Made by a program: the position numbers and the translations under genes
Notes under the pieces: generated by a model
Told to the model about the DNA's origin: nothing
The model's database searches: none
The model's input: only the letters and a program-made list of their open reading frames with translations
Shown: piece by piece, positions 7,135-14,805 of the stretch
How positions within the stretch are numbered: the stretch's first letter is position 1
How the letters are laid out: each line of letters opens with the position of its first letter
Source: Bifidobacterium breve
Lineage (GTDB): Bacteria > Actinomycetota > Actinomycetes > S36-B12
Direction of reading: 5' to 3'
Length of the DNA: 22,702 bases
NCBI GenBank assembly: GCA_945900705.1
Contig: CAMDKJ010000007.1
Span: 1-22,702 of the forward strand

Positions 7135-8373
7135 ATGAAGCAGCGCAGCATTAAGCGCTCTCTTGGGCAGCTAGCTGCCCTCGGGATCGCATCGGCCGTC
7201 GTCTTGACGGCCTGCGGTGGCAGCAGCAGCAGTGGCGAGGCCACGTCTGCTGCGCCTGAACCAGCCCCGGTAGTTGCATCCGAAGCACCCGCGGAAGCCG
7301 CAGCAACTGAGGCTCCAGCAACTGAGGCTCCAGCACCTGGTCCAGCCGATGGGGTTGTGGAGGCGTTGGCTCGCTACGATGCAGCTAAGGCGCCAATCGC
7401 TTTCAGTTACCCGGGTGAGGCTTTTGATGCCGCCGCTTCGGCAAAGGGCAAGAAAGTCGCAATTATTTCTTGGGACGATCGCATCCCGATTTTGGCACAG
7501 TGGGGCGACACTATTCAGGCAGGCTTTCAGGATTACGGGGTAAAGGTATCCCGCTCCTCGGCTGACTTTGACATCGAAGCCATCCCAGGTCTGTTCGCGC
7601 AGGCAGTCGCTGCCAAAGTCGACCTGATCGTGACAAACGCCATTCCGGGCGTCGTGGTCCCATTCGACACCATCGGCGACATTCCCGTGATGACAACTAA
7701 TCAAACAGCTAAGCCAGGAGTTGCGGCTGCTGACGGCATTATCGCGGACGTCTCCTTTGACTACACAATCCCAGCTCGCCTGATGGCTGACTGGTACATC
7801 GTTACCTCCGAGGGTGGCACGAAGGGTGATGCCCAAGTCGTGGCCTCAGAGGGTCAGGCATCAAGCCCGATCATGGTTGAAGAAATGCAGGCGGAAATTG
7901 CGGAACTGTGCCCCGACTGCAAGGTTAACTTCACCGATGCGCAACTTGGCTCCTGGTTTGATGGAGTACTGGCCAATGAGACACGCAATGCGCTCACCGC
8001 CAATTCGAACCTAAAGTTCTTGTTGCCGATTTACGATGGTATGACCTTGGCCGGTACCGACCCAGGCATCTCCGACGCTGGTAGCGACGCCACTCAGGCT
8101 TCGTTCAACGCGACCCCAGATGTCATGAAGGGTCTCGGTACCAGCTCGGTGAAAATGGACGTCGGCTGCCCGAATGACTGGTTCGGCTACGCAGTTGTTG
8201 ATGCCAGTATGCGCATCTTCGCCGGAGCACCTTCCATCGCTGACTACGGCATCACCTGCCACGTTTTCGACGTTGGGAACATCGGGGACATCGACCCATC
8301 AACGGAGAATTCCATGAACTGGTATGCGATTGACTTCTTGAAGGAGTTCAAGAACTACTGGGGCGCTCCGTAA
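7135..8373 (+). CDS. ABC importer substrate-binding lipoprotein, periplasmic-binding-protein type 1 fold
   Basis: A 412-residue lipoprotein. The signal peptide has a basic N-terminus (KQRSIKR) and hydrophobic core, and ends in the lipobox L24-T-A-C27, so Cys27 would be lipidated and the protein anchored outside the membrane. A ~45-residue Ser/Ala/Pro/Glu/Thr-rich linker (about 30-73) precedes the sugar-type binding domain ('KGKKVAIISWDDRIPILAQW', 'VDLIVTNAIPGVVVPF', 'DIPVMTTNQT'). The ATG at 7135 has GAGAGGA upstream; an in-frame TTG at 7114 is less likely. Two pairs of Cys in the mature domain (CPDC near 254-257; later Cys in 'DVGCPNDW' and 'ITCHVF') could form disulfides. The ligand is unknown; the neighbouring RutA, nitrilase and HMGL genes hint at an N-heterocycle or nucleoside rather than ribose, which is inference. 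Confidence 0.92.
   Translation: MKQRSIKRSLGQLAALGIASAVVLTACGGSSSSGEATSAAPEPAPVVASEAPAEAAATEAPATEAPAPGPADGVVEALARYDAAKAPIAFSYPGEAFDAAASAKGKKVAIISWDDRIPILAQWGDTIQAGFQDYGVKVSRSSADFDIEAIPGLFAQAVAAKVDLIVTNAIPGVVVPFDTIGDIPVMTTNQTAKPGVAAADGIIADVSFDYTIPARLMADWYIVTSEGGTKGDAQVVASEGQASSPIMVEEMQAEIAELCPDCKVNFTDAQLGSWFDGVLANETRNALTANSNLKFLLPIYDGMTLAGTDPGISDAGSDATQASFNATPDVMKGLGTSSVKMDVGCPNDWFGYAVVDASMRIFAGAPSIADYGITCHVFDVGNIGDIDPSTENSMNWYAIDFLKEFKNYWGAP
7304..7333 (+). repeat. 15-base tandem duplication in the lipoprotein linker
   Basis: CAACTGAGGCTCCAG occurs twice in tandem (7304-7318 and 7319-7333), encoding repeated Thr-Glu-Ala-Pro-Ala units in the flexible linker after the lipobox. It looks like ordinary slippage in a low-complexity spacer. 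Confidence 0.85.
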
Positions 8374-8422
8374 CTAGCACCTGCAAAATAAAGTTGGTGA
8401 ATTCACTCTAAGGGAAGGGAAC

Positions 8423-10387
8423 GTGGTGGCCGAAACAGTCCTGCAGATTACGGGACTGTCGAAGACCTTCGGGGCAACTCGAGCGCTCATTGATGTTGAC
8501 TTCAGTGTGCAAGCGGGTGAGGTTCATGGGCTTGTGGGGCGAAATGGCTCAGGCAAGTCCACCCTCATCAAGGTGCTTAGTGGTTACCACGTTCCCGACC
8601 CAGGGAGCCAGCTCACTCTTGGCGGGCGAGAAGTCCAGTTGCCGATTTCTGGTCGGCAAGCCGCGGCCCACGGCCTGGTGTTTGTGCACCAAGATCTAGG
8701 CTTGGTCCCCGCCTACAGCGTGCTAGAAAACATCCGGCTCAATTCTTGGAATGCCCAAGGCTTCGAGCGTATTCATTGGAAAACCGAGACCGCGGAGGTT
8801 GAGGAAGAATTAGACCGCTTTGACCTTAATGTCAGGGCAGAAACACCGGTCGCGGCTCTTTCCCAGGTTGATCGTGCGATCGTCGCGATCGTAAGGGCCA
8901 TGCATCACCTTGGTAAGGACGGAAAAGGCAAGGTGCTCGTGCTCGATGAGCCGACCGCCTATCTACCAAAAGATAGTGTTGAGCGAGTCTTTGAGGCCGT
9001 GCGCACCGTGGCCCAAACCGGAGCCGGCGTGGTCCTCGTCAGCCACCGCACGGACGAGGTGCTTTCACTCACCGACCGCATTACCGTCTTGCGTGATGGG
9101 CGCAGAGTTGAAACTTTGAGTACTTCGAAAACTGATGAGCAAACTTTGGTTTCCCTCATTCTTGGCCAAACCCTGTCGTCTTTCTACCCTGATCAGGTCA
9201 CTGCAAAGTCCGACGATAGAGTCCTTGAAGTTGAAAAATTAAACGGTGGTCTCGTTCGGGATTTTAATATCACTGTTAACCGCGGTGAAATTGTCGGTCT
9301 CACCGGGCTAATGGGAGCCGGTCATGACGAAGTCCCCTACTACATTTTCGGAGCCCGGGATGCAACTTCGGGACACATTGTCGTTAATAACCAAATACTG
9401 AAAACCCAAAAAGCCAGGCCTTCTAAAGCCATCGCAGCGGGTGTAGTGCTACTCCCTGCCGATCGGCTCAATCTTTCAGGGTCGGCCGCAGCCTCTGTCG
9501 AGGACAACGTCGTTGTTCCGGTTTTTTGGCGCTACTTCTCCGGTGGTCGATTGAAGCTTGCCCAGATTCGCACACGCGTCAATTACCTGCTTGAGAACTT
9601 CGATGTCCGACCGGCACTACCCACTCTCGAGTTTAGTTCACTCTCGGGAGGCAATCAACAAAAGACCCTGCTTGCAAAATGGCTGCAGATGGAACCCGCC
9701 CTTCTGCTACTTCATGAGCCAACGCAGGGCGTAGACGTTGGCAGCAAGTCTGAAATTTTCTCCCGCATCACCGATGCGGCCGAAGCAGGTGCAGCGGTCA
9801 TCATCGCGAGCGCTGAATATGAAGATCTTGCGAATTTGTGCACCCGAGTCCTCGTATTCGACAGCGGTCGCGTGGTGGGGGAAGTCTCTGGGGCTGAAAT
9901 GTCGGCGGATCGCCTCCTCGGTCTTTGCTACCGGGGCGCCCGCGCACGTGGAGCACACGGAATGATCTTTCAGTGGCGTCCCTACCGGATTGGTTTCGTG
10001 CCTCAAGGAACAGAGCCGGAGTTCATTGAGACTCCAGCTCCAGTAAGTGTTTCATATGTTTTTCGGTGGCGCCCCCACCGAGTAGGTTACGTTGAACTCC
10101 AAACTTTGCAGAAAGCAATGGAGCCGGCTGCCACACCTTCGTTAGAGCGTGTCTTTCAGTGGCGCCCCTACCGGATTGGTTTTGTTCCTCAAGGAATAGA
10201 GCCGGAGTTCATTGAAACTCCAGCTCCAGTAAGTGTTTCACATGTTTTTCGGTGGCGCCCCCACCGAGTAGGTTACGTTGAACTCCAAACTTTGCAGAAA
10301 GCGTTGGAGCCGGTTGCCACACCTTCGTTAGAGCGTGTCTTTAGGTGGCGCCCCCACCGGGTAGGTTACTTTGACACTGCCGAGTGA
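8423..10387 (+). CDS. ABC importer double ATPase, RbsA type, with a repetitive C-terminal tail
   Basis: A 654-residue protein: two fused nucleotide-binding domains (about 1-250 and 265-505) plus a tail (515-654) absent from normal ~500-residue RbsA/MglA proteins. NBD1 has Walker A 'GRNGSGKS' (39-46), signature 'LSQVDR' (146-151), Walker B 'VLVLDEP' (171-177) and H-loop H208. NBD2 has the family's degenerate Walker A 'GLMGAGHDE' (295-303), a good signature 'LSGGNQQ' (407-413), and a Walker B whose Asp is replaced by H431 ('LLLLHEPTQGVDVG'). The tail holds five copies of a F-[QR]-W-R-P-[YH]-R-[IV]-G-[FY] decapeptide at 31-residue spacing. GTG start at 8423 after AGGGAAGGGA. It energises import through the upstream permease. 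The tail's function is unknown; it is cytoplasmic and basic/aromatic. Confidence 0.93.
   Translation: MVAETVLQITGLSKTFGATRALIDVDFSVQAGEVHGLVGRNGSGKSTLIKVLSGYHVPDPGSQLTLGGREVQLPISGRQAAAHGLVFVHQDLGLVPAYSVLENIRLNSWNAQGFERIHWKTETAEVEEELDRFDLNVRAETPVAALSQVDRAIVAIVRAMHHLGKDGKGKVLVLDEPTAYLPKDSVERVFEAVRTVAQTGAGVVLVSHRTDEVLSLTDRITVLRDGRRVETLSTSKTDEQTLVSLILGQTLSSFYPDQVTAKSDDRVLEVEKLNGGLVRDFNITVNRGEIVGLTGLMGAGHDEVPYYIFGARDATSGHIVVNNQILKTQKARPSKAIAAGVVLLPADRLNLSGSAAASVEDNVVVPVFWRYFSGGRLKLAQIRTRVNYLLENFDVRPALPTLEFSSLSGGNQQKTLLAKWLQMEPALLLLHEPTQGVDVGSKSEIFSRITDAAEAGAAVIIASAEYEDLANLCTRVLVFDSGRVVGEVSGAEMSADRLLGLCYRGARARGAHGMIFQWRPYRIGFVPQGTEPEFIETPAPVSVSYVFRWRPHRVGYVELQTLQKAMEPAATPSLERVFQWRPYRIGFVPQGIEPEFIETPAPVSVSHVFRWRPHRVGYVELQTLQKALEPVATPSLERVFRWRPHRVGYFDTAE
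9968..10384 (+). repeat. In-frame 93-base (31-aa) tandem repeats, arranged as a 186-base AB-AB-A' array
   Basis: Units start at 9968, 10061, 10154, 10247 and 10340, each beginning with codons for F-x-W-R-P-x-R-x-G. The units alternate: A (…FVPQG.EPEFIETPAPVSV…) and B (…YVELQTLQKA.EP.ATPS…). The two 186-base AB blocks (9968-10153 and 10154-10339) differ at 9 positions by my count, about 95% identical. Five of the nine changes are silent and four change a residue (T/I, Y/H, M/L, A/V). The last unit is cut to 15 codons before the stop. This indicates an older 93-base duplication followed by a recent 186-base duplication, with the reading frame kept. Confidence 0.97.
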
Positions 10388-11103
10388 GGCTTCGCAGCGA
10401 ATACCTCAAGCCTGACATAGTCGACGCAGCGATCCCCCATCATGTGCGCAACCTGCGTTCGCTGCTCATCGCTGAGACTATGAAGAACAACATTTTTTAG
10501 GTAGTCAAGGTAAATCACATCTGTTTGAAAAACTGCAGGTGCGATCCGCAGATTAACCTCTATCGGAGTAAGCCCCACGCATCGCAAGTGGCCAATAGTT
10601 TCGTCCACCCCAGCGTAATGCCAAAGTGGCAACAAGTCTCCAGCGGAGACAGTGTCAACGGCCGCGAGAAGGCGCTCAATATTACCCTCGCCGCCTGCAT
10701 CAATTCGCACGCGGCCCCCAGGTTTGAGGACTCGGGCAACCTGCTCCCAAGCACGTTCGGGCCTCCCCAGCCAGTGAAAAGCAGCGACCGACATCACCGC
10801 GTCTACGCTTTCTGTTTCAACCGGCCAGGTTTCCATGAGATCAGCAGCGCAGATTTTCACCTGCGCAGAGCCGATGAATCGGCGTTCACATGCGGCACGC
10901 ATCGTAGGTGAAGAGTCCAGCCCGATGATGGAACCACGCGGCAAACGAGATAGCGCGAGAGCAGCGTCTCGCCCGCTACCACACCCCGCATCAACGAGGG
11001 TCTCGTTACCGTTAAGTTCCATTTTGTTAACAACCCTTTGCCCCCACTCTTCGTGCGGCAGCGGCAGTGCTTCATACCTGTCAGGGTCCCAAGAAATGGT
11101 CAC
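10366..11103 (-). CDS. Class I SAM-dependent methyltransferase
   Basis: A 245-residue Rossmann-fold methyltransferase. The SAM-binding motif I 'LVDAGCGSG' (36-44), the acidic end of strand 2 ('GLDSSPTM'), 'CAADLMETWP', and the post-motif 'VARVLKPGGRV' are all clear. The aromatic 'AFHWL' is typical of small-molecule methyltransferases of the Methyltransf_11/25 type. The start is a GTG at 11103 overlapping the selD stop by four bases (GTGA); the longer frame to 11262 would lie inside selD and lacks family similarity. It is the last gene of the seven-gene minus-strand operon. Its 3' end overlaps the convergent ABC ATPase gene by 22 bases. The acceptor is unknown; a selenium or carboxylate metabolite is conceivable given selD next to it. 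Confidence 0.9.
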   Translation of the reverse strand: MTISWDPDRYEALPLPHEEWGQRVVNKMELNGNETLVDAGCGSGRDAALALSRLPRGSIIGLDSSPTMRAACERRFIGSAQVKICAADLMETWPVETESVDAVMSVAAFHWLGRPERAWEQVARVLKPGGRVRIDAGGEGNIERLLAAVDTVSAGDLLPLWHYAGVDETIGHLRCVGLTPIEVNLRIAPAVFQTDVIYLDYLKNVVLHSLSDEQRTQVAHMMGDRCVDYVRLEVFAAKPHSAVSK

Positions 11104-12107
11104 AATGTTCGCCCGCCCGCAGTGATCAACACATCCCGCTCTTCTGGATATTTCCGCGCGTGGACGTGACCAATCGGCCAGAAGCCAGCGGGAATGGGAC
11201 CCGGCGCAATAGCGGCCAGCAGACCACCAGATGTCTGTGGATCGACCAAAAGAGCAAGCCAATCCTCAGTGACCCGGATATCCGTGCGGGACTGGACCCA
11301 CTCCAAGTTCGTATCGTGAGCAGACGTGCGCCAACCAGCCAGGGCTAGAGCATGTACTCCATTCAAAAGTGGGATCTTGTCAACGGACAGCGATACGGTG
11401 ATGTCAGAGGTGACCAAACCCAGCAGATGGCCAAGCAGCCCGTAGCCAGTAACATCTGTGACCGCATGGGGTCCACCCGAAAGACCGGAAAGTTCCCGTG
11501 CCGCATCCATCGCCGGGGTCTGCATCAAATTAAGAGCCTCGGGTAACACTGATGGATCCTGCGAAGTCACAGCAAGTCCAACTCCCAAAGGCTTGCTCAA
11601 GACCAGAACATCACCGGGTTGGGAGCCAATTATGCGCCACACGCGATCAGGATGCACGACTCCCATCACTGAAAGGCCAAATAGTATTCCTTTCGAATGC
11701 ACGGTATGACCACCGGTAATTAGGCCGCCACAGCCGTGCATGACATCTCGAGCGCCCGCCATCATCGCGGCGATGTACTGCACATCCGTGTCGCGTGGAA
11801 ACGCTGCCAAACTGAGAGCACTTAAGACCTTACCGCCCATAGCGTAAACATCGTTTACCGCATTTGCAGCAGCTACGGCTCCCGAGACGTACGGGTCGAG
11901 AGTAAGTGGTGGGCTGACATCCATGGTGGTGACGATGGCACGAGTTGCGTCAAGAATTTGGACCGCGGCGTCGTCAGGCACAGTTAGACCAACAAGAAGT
12001 TCAGGTGGATCCTGGACCTGACGAACCTGATCAACCAGCGTTGCCACCAAGTGTGGCGAGGCTTTCGCCGCACAGCCACCACATTCGCGCGGTGGTCGCA
12101 CTAGCAC
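11100..12107 (-). CDS. selD: Selenide, water dikinase (selenophosphate synthetase)
   Basis: A 335-residue AIRS-fold enzyme that makes selenophosphate from selenide and ATP. The N-terminal active-site strand 'CGGCAAKASP' keeps the catalytic Cys (C12) and Lys (K15) with the three-residue spacing of E. coli C17/K20; the second Cys of GCGCK is Ala here. Other SelD blocks are 'VPDDAAV', 'DPYVSGAVAAANAVNDVYAM', 'GGHTVHSKGILFGLSVMG', 'DVTGYGLLGHL' and 'DPQTSGGLLAA'. The GTG start abuts the MmgE/PrpD stop (TAG then GTG) with no gap, and its own stop overlaps the methyltransferase start. No SelA, SelB, Sec tRNA or SelU gene is in the window. Its embedding in a metabolic operon suggests a dedicated selenium use rather than housekeeping, which is inference. 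Confidence 0.93.
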   Translation of the reverse strand: MLVRPPRECGGCAAKASPHLVATLVDQVRQVQDPPELLVGLTVPDDAAVQILDATRAIVTTMDVSPPLTLDPYVSGAVAAANAVNDVYAMGGKVLSALSLAAFPRDTDVQYIAAMMAGARDVMHGCGGLITGGHTVHSKGILFGLSVMGVVHPDRVWRIIGSQPGDVLVLSKPLGVGLAVTSQDPSVLPEALNLMQTPAMDAARELSGLSGGPHAVTDVTGYGLLGHLLGLVTSDITVSLSVDKIPLLNGVHALALAGWRTSAHDTNLEWVQSRTDIRVTEDWLALLVDPQTSGGLLAAIAPGPIPAGFWPIGHVHARKYPEERDVLITAGGRTL

Positions 12108-13490
12108 CTAGACACCCTGACCACGCCAAATGTTGACGGCCTTGGATGCATCCTTGGCACCTGCAAGCCCTAGCACACTCTCCAAAATTTGCTGTCCTGC
12201 CGACCGAGTCCTTACAATTTCGATATTCGTCATGAACTTTTCCTCGATCTCGATTGCCGAGAGTGGGCGCTCATCAGCCCCACGATTGACCGACTCACGA
12301 TGTCGCAATTCCCGGCCATCGGTGGTTGTAATTATTACCTCTCCGCAAAAATGCCTAGGGAAAGTACTCTTTGGATCTATCTCGTATCGAACTCTTGACG
12401 CCACCGCCAGACTAGCGGAATCCGACAATGCTTCTAAATCCAGCTCAGCAAGGGTGAACCGTCGGCGGGTAGCCGCCGTCCCGACCAGATAGGCAAGTGA
12501 GAACTTGGCATCGTAATCTGAGCATGGAGTCAGTTTTACCTCTGCGGGTTCGCAGACCACCGGAATAATCTCCGCGGGGACAAGGCACAATATGTCAGCA
12601 ACATCATCGGCGACAAGATCATTTTCAATAACAAGTGCCAAGGTGGCGTCCATGAAAGCATGAGTGAAGTGGCACGCTGGGTAGGGCTTGATCGCCACAC
12701 GGAGCAGTTCCCACTCCTCACCCAAAGCTCGGGTAGCCGCCTGCAAATCAACCTCATGGCCATCAGGGACGTGCGATGCGTACAGGCCAAACCGCCCTTC
12801 ATAAACATCCGGAGGTGCTTGCCACCCCGCCGCCGCGAACCGCGCGGACATGAGAGCGGTGGAAGCAGCCCAGCCAGGATGCATGCGCTTGGTCCACGCA
12901 CCGGTGTCAAGAAACTGCAGTGAGCCTGCTGCAAGGCTGCCAACAATTCCTTGTGCCGCGGTAATGCCCTTCGCGTCGAGGCCGCTCATTCGTGCGGCCG
13001 CGACCGTTGATCCAAAGGCTCCCACCAAACCTGTGGGGTGAAAACCCTTGGCATGGAAACCGCCATGAGCCCCTGCTCCCACGCGCGCAGAAATCTCGAC
13101 CGCTATAAGATATCCCAACAGTAGATCAGATCCCAAAAGGTGATCGCGTTCAGCGATGGCCATGGCTGTGGGAAGTGCAGAAGCCGATGCGTGGAGAATT
13201 CCAGATGGATGAGTATCGTCGTAGTCAAGTCCATGGATAAGGATGCCATTGAGCAAAGCCGCGTCACCAAGCGGTAATCGTTGTGGCATCCCAATGACAG
13301 ATGAAGGCCCCTCACCCGAAGTTGCCAGTACCGCGACGGCAACGAAATCATCACTGGAACAGGCGTATGCCAGGCCAACACAATCTAGAACATGAAGCGC
13401 GGCACGTTCACGAACTTGCTCCGGCACGTCCTCCCATGTGACGCGATGTGCCCACTCAGCAATGCGTGCAGCAATCGGATCGCTTTTCAT
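12108..13490 (-). CDS. MmgE/PrpD family protein
   Basis: A 460-residue protein of the MmgE/PrpD family, which includes 2-methylcitrate dehydratase, cis-aconitate decarboxylase and iminodisuccinate epimerase. Conserved blocks are 'NGILIHGLDYDDTH' (81-94), 'GFHPTGLVGAFGS' (149-161), 'KRMHPGWAA', 'IKPYPACHFTHAF' (267-279) and 'DYDAKFSLAYLVG'. The start is the ATG at 13490 with GAGGAG-type ribosome site in the 13-base gap after the acyl-CoA dehydrogenase; the longer frame to 13619 would lie inside that gene. Family members act on tricarboxylates or similar polycarboxylic acids by hydration/dehydration, epimerisation or decarboxylation. Which reaction applies here cannot be decided. Confidence 0.93.
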   Translation of the reverse strand: MKSDPIAARIAEWAHRVTWEDVPEQVRERAALHVLDCVGLAYACSSDDFVAVAVLATSGEGPSSVIGMPQRLPLGDAALLNGILIHGLDYDDTHPSGILHASASALPTAMAIAERDHLLGSDLLLGYLIAVEISARVGAGAHGGFHAKGFHPTGLVGAFGSTVAAARMSGLDAKGITAAQGIVGSLAAGSLQFLDTGAWTKRMHPGWAASTALMSARFAAAGWQAPPDVYEGRFGLYASHVPDGHEVDLQAATRALGEEWELLRVAIKPYPACHFTHAFMDATLALVIENDLVADDVADILCLVPAEIIPVVCEPAEVKLTPCSDYDAKFSLAYLVGTAATRRRFTLAELDLEALSDSASLAVASRVRYEIDPKSTFPRHFCGEVIITTTDGRELRHRESVNRGADERPLSAIEIEEKFMTNIEIVRTRSAGQQILESVLGLAGAKDASKAVNIWRGQGV

Positions 13491-13503
13491 ATACCTAACT
13501 CCT

Positions 13504-14805
13504 CTAACGCTCGGATGTAATTGATGTTTTACTGGTGTCAAATCGCAGTCCAAGGCTCTCCGCGATGGTGGTTCGCTGCACCTCGTCGGTACCACCAGGA
13601 ATGCGGAGGTTACGAGCAATCTGGAAAAGCTTGTTAATTGAGGTATCGCGCATCACACCAAGGCCACCATGGACTTGCAGAGCACGATCGGCCACACGAT
13701 AGAAACTTTCATCGTTACTAACCTTCAGGGCGCAGATGCGGCGAATCTCATCACGCGGCCGGGGGATTCGGTACCACGGGCCCGGAGTATCGATTGCTCG
13801 CGCCACTTCGAGTGATAACGATCTTGTCTGCAGCCAGTCGACGTACATATCCGCGATCATCCACTGGATCCCCTGATTGGCCCCTAACGGCCTACCTGCA
13901 ATCTGTCTATCGGTGGCACGTTCTAGTGTTCGCTCAATCAAATAGCGACTCCAACCAGAGCACATTCCGGCTCTTCGCATTCGCGTGTAATTGAATGACA
14001 TCACCGCAATATCGAATCCCTGCCCTACTTCACCAAGAATCGCACTCTCTGGCAGCACTAGATCATCAAAAAAAATCTCACCGGTGTACCCGTCCCCGAA
14101 CATTGTTTGATACAGCTTTCCCAACCGGTACCCACGCGAAGCGGCTTCTCGCGCATCGAACATAAAATAGGTAAAAGAACGACGACCACCTTTTGGATCA
14201 GTCACCGCCAGTATCTGTGCAACATCGGCATCAAAGTAGTTGGTTATGTAGGCCTTGGAACCATTTAACACCCAGTCAGACCCGCGCTTCTCCGCCTTGG
14301 TCGACATATCGAACAAATTGCTTCCGGCGCCAGACTCGGTAACACCGTGAAGGGAAGTTTTTTCACCGCGAACGAGCGGATCGGTGAACTCTTGACGCTG
14401 GTGATCGTGAGCGAAAAGCAAACGAGGAGTTGCTCCCTCCGACCAGGAGAGAAGAGCCGGGTTGAGACCTACCCCGTAGCCATATACCAACTCCTCGACA
14501 TAGATCATTTCCTCACGCCCCAACCCGAGCCCGCCAAGGTGCTCTGGAAGGTGTGCGCTGTAGATACCTTTTTCCCCCGCTGCACGCATTATTTCGCGGC
14601 GAGCCTGCACGATTTCGGGGTGTAGCCGCCCATCAGTATCCAAAAACTCTCGCTCATTGCTCAGCCGGTGCGCAAGAGATGCCTCACGAGGTGCAACCTC
14701 CTCACGGTGGAGTTGACGAACTTTTTCGAGAATATCCTTCAGGTGCTCAGGGGCCTGAGCATCTTGCATCAGGACTTCTGATTCATGTGCCGCCGTGCTA
14801 ATCAT
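13504..14805 (-). CDS. Acyl-CoA dehydrogenase-family flavoprotein, atypical active site
   Basis: A 433-residue acyl-CoA dehydrogenase fold: N-terminal helices, 'HGVTESGAGSNLFDMSTKA' (153-171, FAD and substrate contacts), 'WVLNGSKAYITNYF' (178-191), and the C-terminal 'ALQVHGGLGVMRDTSINKL' (375-393) then 'RIPGGTDEVQRTTIAESL'. The usual catalytic Glu of the Y-E-G-T motif (MCAD Glu376) is Gly404 here, and the alternative Glu site of isovaleryl/long-chain enzymes seems to be Arg in 'RMRRAGMCSG'. Related divergent groups (ACAD10/11-like) use other residues. The ATG overlaps the ApgM-like stop (ATGA), and AAGGAG lies 9 bases upstream. The substrate is unknown; oxidation of an unusual CoA ester, or a non-dehydrogenase reaction, is possible. 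Confidence 0.92.
   Translation of the reverse strand: MISTAAHESEVLMQDAQAPEHLKDILEKVRQLHREEVAPREASLAHRLSNEREFLDTDGRLHPEIVQARREIMRAAGEKGIYSAHLPEHLGGLGLGREEMIYVEELVYGYGVGLNPALLSWSEGATPRLLFAHDHQRQEFTDPLVRGEKTSLHGVTESGAGSNLFDMSTKAEKRGSDWVLNGSKAYITNYFDADVAQILAVTDPKGGRRSFTYFMFDAREAASRGYRLGKLYQTMFGDGYTGEIFFDDLVLPESAILGEVGQGFDIAVMSFNYTRMRRAGMCSGWSRYLIERTLERATDRQIAGRPLGANQGIQWMIADMYVDWLQTRSLSLEVARAIDTPGPWYRIPRPRDEIRRICALKVSNDESFYRVADRALQVHGGLGVMRDTSINKLFQIARNLRIPGGTDEVQRTTIAESLGLRFDTSKTSITSER

Noticed and set aside
9968..10384. Regular repeats as a CRISPR or minisatellite-type noncoding array
   Set aside because: The period is a multiple of three, the reading frame is kept, and half the differences are silent, so it is coding.
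10385..10387. Selenocysteine readthrough of the ATPase TGA stop because selD is nearby
   Set aside because: The extension shows no conserved sequence and no clear SECIS-like hairpin directly after the codon.
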